From Winogradskyella sp046545555 (GTDB lineage Bacteria; Bacteroidota; Bacteroidia; Flavobacteriales; Flavobacteriaceae), in assembly GCF_046545555.1 (NCBI RefSeq), contig NZ_JBHZTH010000001.1:1116001-1180000 (forward strand): a DNA stretch of 64,000 bases, written 5' to 3'. A program made the translations under genes and the position numbers. Shown here one piece after another: positions 26,488 to 35,785 of the stretch. Under the pieces are notes generated by a model. The model made no database searches. It was not told the DNA's origin and saw only the letters and a program-made list of their open reading frames with translations. The stretch's first letter is position 1, and each line of letters begins with the position of its first letter.

Positions 26488-26823
26488 TTATCTTAGTGTT
26501 CTTGGTCCTTTTTCCTTAGTTCTTATTTTATATATTTCATTAATTGAAGAGATGAAAATTCTTCCATCCCCATTTTCGCCAGTAACTGCTGAATCTAATA
26601 TTGCTTTAATGGTTACGTCTTCAAAATCGTCATTTACTAGTATTGATAAATAACACTTTTTTATAGTATCCTGTTTGTCATTTACAATTAATGATGCACT
26701 TTCATTTTCAGTGTTTACTGAATTTACATCCCAATAAGAGAAAAAATTAACACCAACATTATTTAATGCGGTCTTAACTTCAGAAAATTTAGATTCTCTT
26801 ATTATTGCTTCTATTTTTTTCAT
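26488..26823 (-). CDS. PII family nitrogen regulatory protein with atypical T-loop
   Basis: 111 residues. The PII fold is clear from KKIEAIIRESKFSEVKTALNNVG at the N-terminus, ISILVND-like central strands (LSILVNDDF) and the C-terminal AVTGENGDGRIF and IYKIRTKEKG, which bind nucleotide. The T-loop (about 35-57) is unusual: VNSVNTENESASLIVND shows neither the Gln of the usual GxQK that ligates Mg-2-oxoglutarate nor the Tyr uridylylated in enteric PII. The gene follows amt, as PII genes normally do, so gating of the ammonium channel is likely. It may sense adenylate state rather than 2-oxoglutarate. Confidence 0.88.
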   Translation of the reverse strand: MKKIEAIIRESKFSEVKTALNNVGVNFFSYWDVNSVNTENESASLIVNDKQDTIKKCYLSILVNDDFEDVTIKAILDSAVTGENGDGRIFISSINEIYKIRTKEKGPRTLR

Positions 26824-26912
26824 TAATTGATTTAGATATTGTAAGCAATGAAATCATAGTTCTTGAAAATGGATTTCAAGAACTATGATATTTTTTTCTT
26901 TTTCTTCAAATT

Positions 26913-28214
26913 TTAACCTCTATCTCTTTTTCCAGGGTAAGCAATTTCGCCATGCTCTGAAAGGTCAAGACCTAATGTTTCTTCTTCTTCTGTTACACGA
27001 AGACCCATTGTAGATTTTAATATTTTGAATACTATGAAGGATAAAGCAACTGCCCAAACCGCATATGCTAAACTCCCTAAAGCCTGAACACCTAGTTGTT
27101 CTGCACCTCCACCATTAAATAGTCCAATACCAGTGTCACCATCTACGCCCCAGAGACCTATAACAACAGTTCCCCAAACTCCTGCAACACCATGCACAGA
27201 TACCGCACCAATAGCATCATCAATTTTAAGTTTTTTCTCAATAAACTCAATTGAGAATACTACGATTATACCACCTATTAGACCTGCTACTACAGCACCT
27301 ACAGCTGTCATATTACCACAGCCTGCAGTAATACTTACTAAACCTGCTAAAGCACCGTTTAAGGTTTGAGGTAAATTAGGTTTACCATACCAAATCCAAG
27401 TTGTTACTAAGGCACCTAATCCACCAGCTGCTGCTGCTAAATTTGTAATTAATACAACATTTGAAGCGCCAATTGCATCTGCTCCTCCCCAAGCTAATTG
27501 AGAACCGCCATTAAATCCAAACCATCCTAACCAAAGGATAAAAACACCTAAAGTTGCTAAGATTTGATTATGACCTGGGATTGGCAATACTTTGCCATCT
27601 ACAAATTTTCCTATTCTTGGTCCTACCATAATTGCGGCAACTAATGCAGCCCATCCACCAACAGAATGTACAATTGAAGATCCTGCAAAATCAATAAATC
27701 CGAGTTCGGTTAACCAACCTGAACCTTGCCATTGCCATCCACCTGCAATAGGATATATCAAAGCGGTCATTACAATAGAGAAAATTGCATATGTTGAATA
27801 TTTAGTTCTTCCTGCTATTGCACCAGAAACTATAGTTGCTGCTGTAGCGGCAAACATTGTTTGGAAAAATAAATCTGCACCTTCACCTTGCATTAATCCA
27901 CTCCAGAAGAACCATCCATTTGACGTGTCACCGTACATTAACGAGTATCCTACTAACCAATAAGTTAGTGAACCGACACATATGTCTAAAAGATTCTTCA
28001 TTGCTATATTGGCGGCATTTTTGGAGCGTGTCATACCTGTTTCTACTAATGTAAAACCAGCTTGCATAAAGAATACAAGAATACCGGAAAGTAGCATCCA
28101 AAGCATTCCCATATCACCATTGATAGCGGCAACAGCGGCTTCTATTTCGGTAGGATCTGTCGCATCTTGTATTACGACTAGACTTGGGATAAGTGTTGAT
28201 AAAATAGATAACAT
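26913..28214 (-). CDS. amt: Ammonium transporter (Amt/MEP/Rh family)
   Basis: 433 residues with eleven expected membrane helices. Family signatures: MQAGFTLVETGMTRSKNAANIAMKN near residue 50, the FDFAGSSIVHSVGGWAALV-type segment containing the first pore His, and AVSVHGVAGVWGT with the second pore His. The final LGLDLSEHGEIAYPG is the cytoplasmic tail that contacts PII in characterised systems. It imports ammonium and is encoded between a porin and a PII gene in what looks like one operon: porin to amt 28 bases, amt to PII about 90. Confidence 0.95.
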   Translation of the reverse strand: MLSILSTLIPSLVVIQDATDPTEIEAAVAAINGDMGMLWMLLSGILVFFMQAGFTLVETGMTRSKNAANIAMKNLLDICVGSLTYWLVGYSLMYGDTSNGWFFWSGLMQGEGADLFFQTMFAATAATIVSGAIAGRTKYSTYAIFSIVMTALIYPIAGGWQWQGSGWLTELGFIDFAGSSIVHSVGGWAALVAAIMVGPRIGKFVDGKVLPIPGHNQILATLGVFILWLGWFGFNGGSQLAWGGADAIGASNVVLITNLAAAAGGLGALVTTWIWYGKPNLPQTLNGALAGLVSITAGCGNMTAVGAVVAGLIGGIIVVFSIEFIEKKLKIDDAIGAVSVHGVAGVWGTVVIGLWGVDGDTGIGLFNGGGAEQLGVQALGSLAYAVWAVALSFIVFKILKSTMGLRVTEEEETLGLDLSEHGEIAYPGKRDRG

Positions 28215-28242
28215 ATTTTTTTATTTTAGTTAGTGTTTTTAA

Positions 28243-29277
28243 TTAAAACGAATATATAGCAGCTAATGTAAATGCACTTAAGCTACTCGCTGCTGCACCA
28301 TCATTATCTATTACTAAACCGTAAATTCCTCCGTCTGCATCAGTCAATGAATCTAGTCTAAACTCTGGCTTTATAATTAAGTTACTTTCAACCGTGTAGC
28401 TTCCTGTTAATGTTAATCCTAATACACTTTCGTCGTTATTAGCATCACCATGTAGTGCAAAGTACTCACCTCTTAAGCCAATACTGAAATCATCAGATGT
28501 TGCTAATTGAGGGTAAAGTGCAGCACCATAAAAACCACTTCCATCATTATCATTATAAGCAGCGTTTATTCCTAAGAAAAAATCATCTGAAAGGTCAAAA
28601 CCACCAGTGTAATCAATTTCAAATCCTAAACCTCCGTTATTTCCACTGTCATAGTATAAATTTAAAAACTGACCAGAATAGCCTAGTTGGGCACCAAAAG
28701 AATATTCACCCGTTGTAGATGTATTATTAGTGTCCCATGGATTCATTACAGCAAGCATTAAGCTAAAATCATCAGATAAAGCAAAATCTGCTTTTAAACC
28801 AACATGTGAGAAAGGTCCGCTAGAAAATAAATAAGAAGTACTATAGTTAAAGTTTGCAGCTGGCGCAATTACTTCATATCCTAAAAACGTATTAAAACGT
28901 CCAAAGGTTAACGTAGTAGTTTCTGAAACATTCCAGTAAGCATAAGCTTGGTTTACAATTCCATCCACAATATCGTTGCTAAAAGTGGCACCTGCCCCTC
29001 TTGGCCCTACAACTAAATCTAAAACAGCACCTATTTTACCTTTCTCATAGCTTGCTATTATATTACCCATGCCTAAAGCAAATCCTGTTTGATCTGCAAA
29101 AGCAGTACCGAAAGATGCACCTGCATCATCTGGTGCAGATATGTAAGTTTGATAATAAGCATCAACGCTTCCACTTAAAGTAAATGATGATTTTGCTTCT
29201 TCCTCTTCTTGGGCAAATGTCATGATTGTTGTAATACCCATTAAAAGTGTAAATAATTTCTTCATAATTTTATTCAT
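28243..29277 (-). CDS. Outer-membrane beta-barrel porin
   Basis: About 344 residues from MNKIMKKLFTLLMG; the upstream ATG (29319) would add 14 polar residues before a clear signal peptide, and 29265 (MKKLF) is equally plausible. The signal peptide ends at TFAQ, followed by an acidic EEEEAKSS spacer, then alternating beta strands rich in Gly, Tyr and Asp (LSGSVDAYYQTYISA, YNDNDGSGFYGAALY) ending in TLAAIYSF, a C-terminal aromatic barrel signal. It resembles the putative porins of Bacteroidota. Being first in an operon with amt and PII, it probably admits ammonium or small nitrogen compounds across the outer membrane. Confidence 0.85.
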   Translation of the reverse strand: MNKIMKKLFTLLMGITTIMTFAQEEEEAKSSFTLSGSVDAYYQTYISAPDDAGASFGTAFADQTGFALGMGNIIASYEKGKIGAVLDLVVGPRGAGATFSNDIVDGIVNQAYAYWNVSETTTLTFGRFNTFLGYEVIAPAANFNYSTSYLFSSGPFSHVGLKADFALSDDFSLMLAVMNPWDTNNTSTTGEYSFGAQLGYSGQFLNLYYDSGNNGGLGFEIDYTGGFDLSDDFFLGINAAYNDNDGSGFYGAALYPQLATSDDFSIGLRGEYFALHGDANNDESVLGLTLTGSYTVESNLIIKPEFRLDSLTDADGGIYGLVIDNDGAAASSLSAFTLAAIYSF

Positions 29278-29321
29278 GTTTAAAAAGTTAGTTGGGTCAA
29301 ATCTATTTTTTTTAGACACTT

Positions 29322-29340
29322 ACCCCAAAAAAATAGGGGT
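29322..29340. promoter_or_regulatory. Putative operator palindrome 1 of the nitrogen-assimilation region
   Basis: ACCCC (29322-29326) and GGGGT (29336-29340) flank an AT-rich spacer AAAAAAATA, about 45-60 bases upstream of the porin starts. It looks like palindrome 2, with centres about 52 bases apart. It has no useful T run, so a protein-binding site is a better explanation than a terminator. The regulator is unknown. Confidence 0.5.
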
Positions 29341-29373
29341 TAAAATAAAATTTTTACCAATATAACATTTTAT

Positions 29374-29392
29374 ACCCTATAATTTTTAGGGT
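29374..29392. promoter_or_regulatory. Putative operator palindrome 2 of the nitrogen-assimilation region
   Basis: ACCCTA (29374-29379) and TAGGGT (29387-29392) form a perfect six-base inverted repeat around TAATTTT. The flanks also match in a longer range: ACACTTACCC at 29316-29325 and GGGTAAGTGT at 29389-29398 are perfect inverted repeats enclosing both palindromes. Confidence 0.5.
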
Positions 29393-29497
29393 AAGTGTAT
29401 TTTTTGTTGATTTTTTATGAAATTGATAATTTGTTAATTACAGTATTAGCATTAATTAAATCATTTTGATGAAGTATTCTTAAGTTATTTTATATTC

Positions 29498-29511
29498 CGA
29501 AATCGTTTTCG
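29498..29511. promoter_or_regulatory. LacI-family-like palindrome upstream of gltB
   Basis: CGAAATCGTTTTCG differs by one base from the perfect palindrome CGAAAACGTTTTCG and shares the right half TTTTCG with the two palindromes of the fructan locus in this window. It lies about 200 bases before gltB. It may be chance in AT-rich DNA. Confidence 0.3.
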
Positions 29512-29673
29512 CAATAATTAACTTTTATTTCTGAAAAAATCTTTTTTGAGTTATTGGCAGTAAATAGCTAAAATATTATCATTCTCTCAATTAATATGCC
29601 CATTATTATCGATTTGCGAAAAGTGTTTTTGCTTTTTTTATAATCGAATTCTTGACGCTATATTAGAGGTTCA

Positions 29674-29715
29674 ATGTGGCTTAAAAAACCCTCAAAATTT
29701 ATTGAATTATGCTGA
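29674..29715 (+). CDS. Possible upstream leader ORF overlapping the gltB start
   Basis: ATG followed by 12 codons (MWLKKPSKFIELC) and a TGA at 29713-29715 that overlaps the gltB ATG (29709) in another frame. AGAGG lies seven bases ahead of it, one of the few Shine-Dalgarno-like sequences in the window. If translated, its termination would couple to gltB initiation. The peptide has no run of a single amino acid. It could be fortuitous. Confidence 0.3.
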   Translation: MWLKKPSKFIELC

Positions 29716-32700
29716 AGAAACAAGGCCTTTATTTACCAGAATTTGAACACGATAATTGTGGTGCAGGATTTATATGTAGTTTAACAGGTAAACGCTCAAA
29801 TGATATAATCCATAAAGCACTTGAAATACTAGTTAAACTAGAGCATCGAGGTGCTGTGAGTTCTGATGGTGTAACTGGTGATGGTGCTGGTATATTAATA
29901 GATATCCCTCATAAGTTTTTTAAGATTTTTTGCGAGTTTGATTTACCAGAAGCTGGCGACTACGCAGTTAGTAATGTTTTTCTTCCAAAAAAGGAAAATC
30001 AACGTCAGTTTTGTATCGATGTTTTTGAGAAAGAAATTGAAAAACAGGACCTTAAGTTAATTGGCTGGAGAGACGTACCTGTTAACAGTAATGTTTTAGG
30101 TAAAGTGGCTAAAGTTACTGAGCCCTTTGTAAAGCAAATCTTTATAGGAAAATCTCATAACAAACAAACCGACAGAGATTTCAATTTAAAATTATTTGCT
30201 GCCAGAAAAATTGCAGAGCATACTATATATGGTTCTAAATTATCTGAATCGAAATTCTTCTATCTACCTAGTCTTTCCACAAAAATTATAATTTTTAAAG
30301 GATTATTAATGCCAGAACATATAAATGAGTATTATCTCGATTTATTTAATTCTGCTTTAGATACACGATTGGCACTTGTACACCAGCGTTTTTCAACAAA
30401 TACATTTCCTACGTGGGACTTAGCGCAGCCGTTTAGGTATATATGCCATAATGGGGAAATTAATACGGTTAGAGGTAATGTATCTAGAATGTTTTCACGC
30501 GAAGAAATTATGGAAAGCCCATTGTTTGGTGAGGATATTAAAAAGATAATTCCAACGATATTAAAAGGGAAATCAGATTCTGCAACTTTAGATATGGTTG
30601 TAGAATTATTATTAATGACGGGTCGCTCTTTGCCAGAAGCCATGATGATGCTTGTGCCAGAAGCTTGGGAAAAAAACCCAGATATGTCTGATGCTAAAAA
30701 GGCTTTTTATGAATACAACTCCTGCCTCATGGAGCCATGGGATGGACCAGCTTCTATACCATTTACAGACGGAAATTATATCGGAGCTGTACTAGATAGA
30801 AACGGATTACGCCCTTCGCGTTACACCGTTACCAAATTGGGTAACGTAATCATGTCTTCGGAGACTGGCGTGGTAGATATTAAGCCAGAAAATGTTGAGT
30901 ACCATGGGCGATTAGAACCGGGTAAGATGTTTTTAGTAGATATGAACGAAGGTCGAATTGTCAATGATGAGGAGATAAAAGAAGAAATAGCTTCTAGGCA
31001 TCCTTATCGAGAATGGTTAAATGAAAATTTAATTCACCTTAAAGATATTGAAGCTAAAAAAGGCCACATCGCCTATGATGAAATAGACTTAAAAAAACGT
31101 GAAATTGTTTTTGGATACACACAAGAAGATTTAAATACTATAATTCGTCCGATGGCTCAATTAGGTAAAGAACCTATTGGCTCAATGGGAAGTGATACTC
31201 CAATTGCTATTTTGTCTGAGCGTCCTCAATTGATATATAATTATTTTAAACAGCTATTTGCGCAAGTTACTAATCCGCCCTTAGATGGTATTCGTGAAGA
31301 GTTAATAACAGATATAAGTTTAACTTTAGGTAGTGACGTTAATATTTTTGAGATTAATGCAGATCATTGTAAAAAACTAAAAATTCAAAATCCTGTAATT
31401 TCAAAACATGATTTAGATAAGATTAGAGATTATGATTCTAATCCAGATTTTAAAGTCGAATCTATTTCAATGTTATATGAAGTGAATCGTGGATTAAACG
31501 AATTAGAGGTCGCATTAGATAATTTAGTAACTAAAGCCTCTAAAGCAATTGATGAAGGTGCAAATATCATTATACTCTCAGACCGTTATGTGGATAAGAA
31601 TCATGCTCCAATTCCAGCATTACTTGCTTGTTCTTATCTAAACCATGCGCTTCATAAATTAGAAAAGCGCTCAAAAATTAGCTTAATCATAGAGTCTGCT
31701 GAGCCTAGAGAGGTACATCATTTTGCTTTATTATTCGGTTTTGGTGCAAGCGCTGTTAATCCTTATATAGTAAATGAGATTGTTCAAAAGCAAATAAACG
31801 AATCGGATGTTACAGATTTAGAATACCTAGCGGCTATTAAAAATTATAATAAGGCTGTTGGTAAAGGCATCTTAAAAGTGATGAATAAAATTGGGATATC
31901 AACATTAAATTCTTATCGAGGATCACAACTTTTTGAGTGTATCGGAATTAACACAAAAACGGTAGAAAAATACTTCCCAAATACACCAACTCGCATACAA
32001 GGTATTGGTTTAAGAGAGATTGAACAGGAAATTGTCAAACGTCATAAGCGCGCGTTTCAAGCCAATGAAACTAACGCAGATATAGAAATTGGTGGAGAAT
32101 ATAGATGGAGACGTGGCCAAGAAAAGCATATGTTTAACCCATTAACGGTAGCTAAACTTCAAGAATCTGTTCGTACCAATAAGGCATCAACATTCAAAGA
32201 ATATTCAAAGTTGGTTAATGATCAATCCGCACGCTTAATGACTATAAGAGGTTTATTTGAATTTGATCAATTTGACCCAATTCCGCTTGAAGAAGTAGAG
32301 TCATGGACAGAAATTGTAAAACGTTTTAAAACGGGAGCTATGTCTTATGGATCTATAAGTAAAGAAGCTCATGAGAATTTAGCGGTAGCAATGAATAGAA
32401 TTGGTGGGAAATCTAATTCAGGTGAAGGAGGAGAAGATCAAGAACGTTTTTATAAAAGTTCTCAAGGTGATTGGAAAAATTCAGCTATAAAACAAGTGGC
32501 TTCTGGTCGTTTTGGTGTCACCTCTAACTACCTAACAAGTGCAAGCGAAATTCAAATAAAAATAGCACAAGGTGCAAAACCAGGAGAAGGAGGGCAGTTG
32601 CCAGGTCCAAAAGTGAATAAAGAGATTGCAAAAACTAGAAATTCTACACCTTATGTTGGTTTAATTTCACCACCTCCGCATCATGATATTTATTCTATTG

Positions 32701-34208
32701 AAGATTTATCACAACTAATTTATGATGTTAAATCAGCGAATAGATCAGCACGAATCAATGTAAAATTAGTCTCGGAGATTGGTGTAGGAACCGTTGCTGC
32801 AGGAGTTGCAAAAGCAAAAGCAGATGTAATTTTAGTAGCTGGTTTTGATGGAGGAACCGGAGCAACACCACTAACCTCTCAAAAACACGCAGGTTTACCT
32901 TGGGAACTCGGTATTGCCGAAGCACAGCAAACTCTTGTAATGAATGATTTACGAAATCGTATTGTTTTAGAGTGCGATGGTCAATTAAAAACAGGTCGTG
33001 ATGTTGCTATTGCATGTCTTTTAGGTGCTGAAGAGTTTGGTTTTGCTACTGCACCTTTGGTGGCTTCCGGTTGTATTATGATGCGTGTTTGTCATTTAAA
33101 TACGTGTCCTGTTGGTATTGCAACGCAGAATCCTGAGTTGCGTAAAAAGTTTAAAGGGAAACCAGAACATGTGGTGAACTACATGTATTTTGTAGCTCAA
33201 GAGTTACGTGAGATAATGGCGAAACTTGGCTTTAGAACCATCAACGAAATGGTTGGTCAGTCTCAAAAACTAAATAGGAATAAAGCTATAGATCATTATA
33301 AGTCTTCTGGTATTGATTTAACACCAATTCTGCATAAAGTAGAAGTCGAAGATGATGTAAAACTATATAACACTTATTGCCAAGATCACAATTTAAATGT
33401 GCACTTAGATTTTAAAATTGTAAAACAAGCGCATCAAGCATTATTTAGAAGGCAAAAAACACATTTAGAGCTGCCAATAACAAATATAGATAGAGCAGTA
33501 GGAGCTATAATTAGTAATGAAATCTCAAAGATTTATGGCGCAGACGGTTTACCAGATGATACCATAAATATAGATTTTCTAGGTTCTGCGGGCCAAAGTT
33601 TTGGTGCCTTCGCAACTAAGGGATTATCTTTTACAGTACATGGTAACACTAATGACTATCTTGGAAAAGGATTATCTGGCGGAAAATTAATTATTAAGGT
33701 ACCAGAAGAATGCACTATCGTACCTGAAGATAATATTATAACAGGAAATGTTACCTTATACGGAGCAACTTCAGGAGAAGTTTATATTAATGGAAAAGCT
33801 GGAGAGCGTTTTTGTGTAAGGAATTCTGGCGCTAAAGCTGTGGTAGAAGGTATTGGAGATCATGGTTGTGAGTATATGACGGGAGGTGTTGCAGTTATTC
33901 TTGGAGAAGTTGGTCGAAATTTTGGTGCAGGTATGAGTGGAGGTATAGCTTACGTTTTAGACGAAAAGGATACTTTTAAGCGTAACTGTAATGCTGAAGA
34001 TTTAAATATTGATCCAATAACGGAGGTGGAAGATCAAATGCAATTAGAGCAGTTGATTCAAAATCATTTTGAAGCTACAGAAAGCCCATTAGCGAGACGT
34101 ATTCTAGACAACTGGAAAACTTATCTCCCTAAGTTTAAGAAAGTATTGCCAGAAGAATATAGACAAGCCTTAGTGCGATTAGAACAAGAACAATTAGAAT
34201 TAGCGTAG
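29709..34208 (+). CDS. gltB: Glutamate synthase large subunit
   Basis: 1499 residues, full length. A 16-residue propeptide precedes Cys17 in HDNCGAGFI, the N-terminal nucleophile of the class II glutaminase domain (about 17-420). A central domain is followed by the FMN-binding synthase barrel with SYGSISKEAHENLAVA, PPPHHDIYSIEDL and AGFDGGTGATPL. The [3Fe-4S] cluster ligands lie in SGCIMMRVCHLNTCPVG. A C-terminal glycine-rich beta-helix domain (GNVTLYGATSGEVYINGKAGERF) completes the enzyme. It makes two glutamates from glutamine and 2-oxoglutarate with GltD, whose gene follows after three bases. Confidence 0.97.
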   Translation: MLKKQGLYLPEFEHDNCGAGFICSLTGKRSNDIIHKALEILVKLEHRGAVSSDGVTGDGAGILIDIPHKFFKIFCEFDLPEAGDYAVSNVFLPKKENQRQFCIDVFEKEIEKQDLKLIGWRDVPVNSNVLGKVAKVTEPFVKQIFIGKSHNKQTDRDFNLKLFAARKIAEHTIYGSKLSESKFFYLPSLSTKIIIFKGLLMPEHINEYYLDLFNSALDTRLALVHQRFSTNTFPTWDLAQPFRYICHNGEINTVRGNVSRMFSREEIMESPLFGEDIKKIIPTILKGKSDSATLDMVVELLLMTGRSLPEAMMMLVPEAWEKNPDMSDAKKAFYEYNSCLMEPWDGPASIPFTDGNYIGAVLDRNGLRPSRYTVTKLGNVIMSSETGVVDIKPENVEYHGRLEPGKMFLVDMNEGRIVNDEEIKEEIASRHPYREWLNENLIHLKDIEAKKGHIAYDEIDLKKREIVFGYTQEDLNTIIRPMAQLGKEPIGSMGSDTPIAILSERPQLIYNYFKQLFAQVTNPPLDGIREELITDISLTLGSDVNIFEINADHCKKLKIQNPVISKHDLDKIRDYDSNPDFKVESISMLYEVNRGLNELEVALDNLVTKASKAIDEGANIIILSDRYVDKNHAPIPALLACSYLNHALHKLEKRSKISLIIESAEPREVHHFALLFGFGASAVNPYIVNEIVQKQINESDVTDLEYLAAIKNYNKAVGKGILKVMNKIGISTLNSYRGSQLFECIGINTKTVEKYFPNTPTRIQGIGLREIEQEIVKRHKRAFQANETNADIEIGGEYRWRRGQEKHMFNPLTVAKLQESVRTNKASTFKEYSKLVNDQSARLMTIRGLFEFDQFDPIPLEEVESWTEIVKRFKTGAMSYGSISKEAHENLAVAMNRIGGKSNSGEGGEDQERFYKSSQGDWKNSAIKQVASGRFGVTSNYLTSASEIQIKIAQGAKPGEGGQLPGPKVNKEIAKTRNSTPYVGLISPPPHHDIYSIEDLSQLIYDVKSANRSARINVKLVSEIGVGTVAAGVAKAKADVILVAGFDGGTGATPLTSQKHAGLPWELGIAEAQQTLVMNDLRNRIVLECDGQLKTGRDVAIACLLGAEEFGFATAPLVASGCIMMRVCHLNTCPVGIATQNPELRKKFKGKPEHVVNYMYFVAQELREIMAKLGFRTINEMVGQSQKLNRNKAIDHYKSSGIDLTPILHKVEVEDDVKLYNTYCQDHNLNVHLDFKIVKQAHQALFRRQKTHLELPITNIDRAVGAIISNEISKIYGADGLPDDTINIDFLGSAGQSFGAFATKGLSFTVHGNTNDYLGKGLSGGKLIIKVPEECTIVPEDNIITGNVTLYGATSGEVYINGKAGERFCVRNSGAKAVVEGIGDHGCEYMTGGVAVILGEVGRNFGAGMSGGIAYVLDEKDTFKRNCNAEDLNIDPITEVEDQMQLEQLIQNHFEATESPLARRILDNWKTYLPKFKKVLPEEYRQALVRLEQEQLELA

Positions 34209-34211
34209 ATT

Positions 34212-35678
34212 ATGGGAAAGACAACAGGATTTTTAGAGTATAAGCGTCAAGATGAGAGCTATATCGCACCAGAAAAGCGTATTGAAAATTACAAAGAATT
34301 TACTATTCCGTTAAAGGAAGAAAAACTAAAAGATCAAGGTGCACGATGTATGGATTGTGGTATACCTTTTTGTCATAGTGGCTGTCCGCTTGGTAATTTT
34401 ATTCCAGATTTTAATGATAAAGTTTATAAAGGTAAATGGAAAGAAGCTGCTGAAATTTTGCATAAGACTAATAATTTTCCAGAATTTACAGGTCGTTTGT
34501 GTCCTGCGCCATGCGAGGAAGCTTGTGTGTTAGGTATTAACGAAGATCCAGTAACAATTGAGAATATTGAAAAAAATATTGTTGAAACAGCTTTTAATGA
34601 AGGTTGGATAGTTGCAAACCCTCCAAAAGTAAGAACTGATAAAAAAGTGGCGGTTATTGGGTCAGGACCAGCAGGTTTGGCTGCGGCACAACAATTAAAC
34701 CATGCGGGCCATACCGTTACGGTTTTTGAACGTGATGAAAAGGTTGGGGGCTTACTACGCTATGGTATTCCTGATTTTAAAATGGAAAAAAATGTGATCG
34801 ACAGGCGTGTTAAAGTTTTAGAAGAAGAAGGCATAACCTTTAAAACAAACGCTCACGTTGGAAAAAATATAGATGCAATACAATTAAAAAATGATTTTGA
34901 TGCCATTGTATTATGTGGTGGTGCAACTGTAAGACGAAGTATTCCTATTCCTGGATCAGACTTAAAAGGTGTAACTCAGGCTATGGATTTTTTAAAGTTG
35001 AATAACGAATATGTAGATGGCATTGCAGAATTTAAAGATATCATTTCTGCAACTGATAAAAATGTCATTGTTATTGGAGGTGGTGATACTGGTAGTGATT
35101 GTATAGGAACGTCTAACAGACATGGTGCAAAATCAGTTACTAATTTTGAGATTTTAAGTAAACCATCTGAAGGAAGACCAGCACACCAACCTTGGCCTTA
35201 TTGGCCTATGAAACTAAAAACTACTTCATCTCATAAGGAAGGTGTAGAACGTTTTTTTAGTATTTCTACCAAGGAGTTTTTAGGAGATGAAAATGGGAAG
35301 CTAAAAGGTCTTAAAACAGTTGAGGTCGAATGGATTTTTAAAAATGGCGAACGTCCACAGTTAATAGAAGTACCAAATACAGAGAAAGAATGGGAATGTG
35401 AGTTAGCTTTATTAGCATTAGGGTTTACTGGTGCAGAAATGACTTTAGCGGAACAGTTTGATTTAAAAATGGATTTTAGAACAAATATTGATGCTTCCGT
35501 GAAAGATTATGCAACAAATATTCCTGGAATTTTTGCAGCAGGTGATATGCGCAGAGGACAGTCTTTAATAGTCTGGGCAATATCTGAAGGTAGGCAAGCA
35601 GCACATCATGTTGACACCTATTTAATGGGTGAATCTAATTTACCTTTAAAAGATGATAGTGATTTACCAAGAGTATAG
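34212..35678 (+). CDS. gltD: Glutamate synthase small subunit
   Basis: 488 residues. The N-terminal domain has two cysteine groups that bind [4Fe-4S] clusters, MDCGIPFCHSGCPLGN (near 42-57) and LCPAPCEEAC (near 96-105). Two dinucleotide-binding folds follow: AVIGSGPAGLAAAQQL (FAD) and VIVIGGGDTGSDC (NADPH). A terminal AAGDMRRGQSLIVWAI closes the FAD site. It supplies electrons from NAD(P)H to GltB. A strong hairpin terminator lies beyond it at 35756-35785. Confidence 0.96.
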   Translation: MGKTTGFLEYKRQDESYIAPEKRIENYKEFTIPLKEEKLKDQGARCMDCGIPFCHSGCPLGNFIPDFNDKVYKGKWKEAAEILHKTNNFPEFTGRLCPAPCEEACVLGINEDPVTIENIEKNIVETAFNEGWIVANPPKVRTDKKVAVIGSGPAGLAAAQQLNHAGHTVTVFERDEKVGGLLRYGIPDFKMEKNVIDRRVKVLEEEGITFKTNAHVGKNIDAIQLKNDFDAIVLCGGATVRRSIPIPGSDLKGVTQAMDFLKLNNEYVDGIAEFKDIISATDKNVIVIGGGDTGSDCIGTSNRHGAKSVTNFEILSKPSEGRPAHQPWPYWPMKLKTTSSHKEGVERFFSISTKEFLGDENGKLKGLKTVEVEWIFKNGERPQLIEVPNTEKEWECELALLALGFTGAEMTLAEQFDLKMDFRTNIDASVKDYATNIPGIFAAGDMRRGQSLIVWAISEGRQAAHHVDTYLMGESNLPLKDDSDLPRV

Positions 35679-35755
35679 TTATATTTGTATCTAGAACAAG
35701 CTACAATATTATTTTATAGAGTTAGGGCTATTAATTAATTAAATAGTAGCGTTCT

Positions 35756-35785
35756 AAAAAGCACCTATTTTTAGGTGCTTTTTTT
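35756..35785. terminator. Bidirectional intrinsic terminator between gltD and argH
   Basis: Seven-base perfect stem GCACCTA (35761-35767) with TAGGTGC (35772-35778), preceded by five A and followed by seven T. It ends inside the stop codon of the convergent argH gene and serves both operons. Confidence 0.93.

Larger units (their letters stand above)
29320..29708. other. Intergenic control region between porin-amt-PII and gltBD
   Basis: 389 bases between divergent operons. On the porin side it holds two similar GC-containing palindromes (29322-29340 and 29374-29392). Nearer gltB it holds a LacI-type palindrome (29498-29511), an imperfect palindrome (GCGAAAAGTGTTTTTGC, 29616-29632), and a 13-codon upstream frame overlapping the gltB start. 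No protein gene is evident. Confidence 0.6.
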
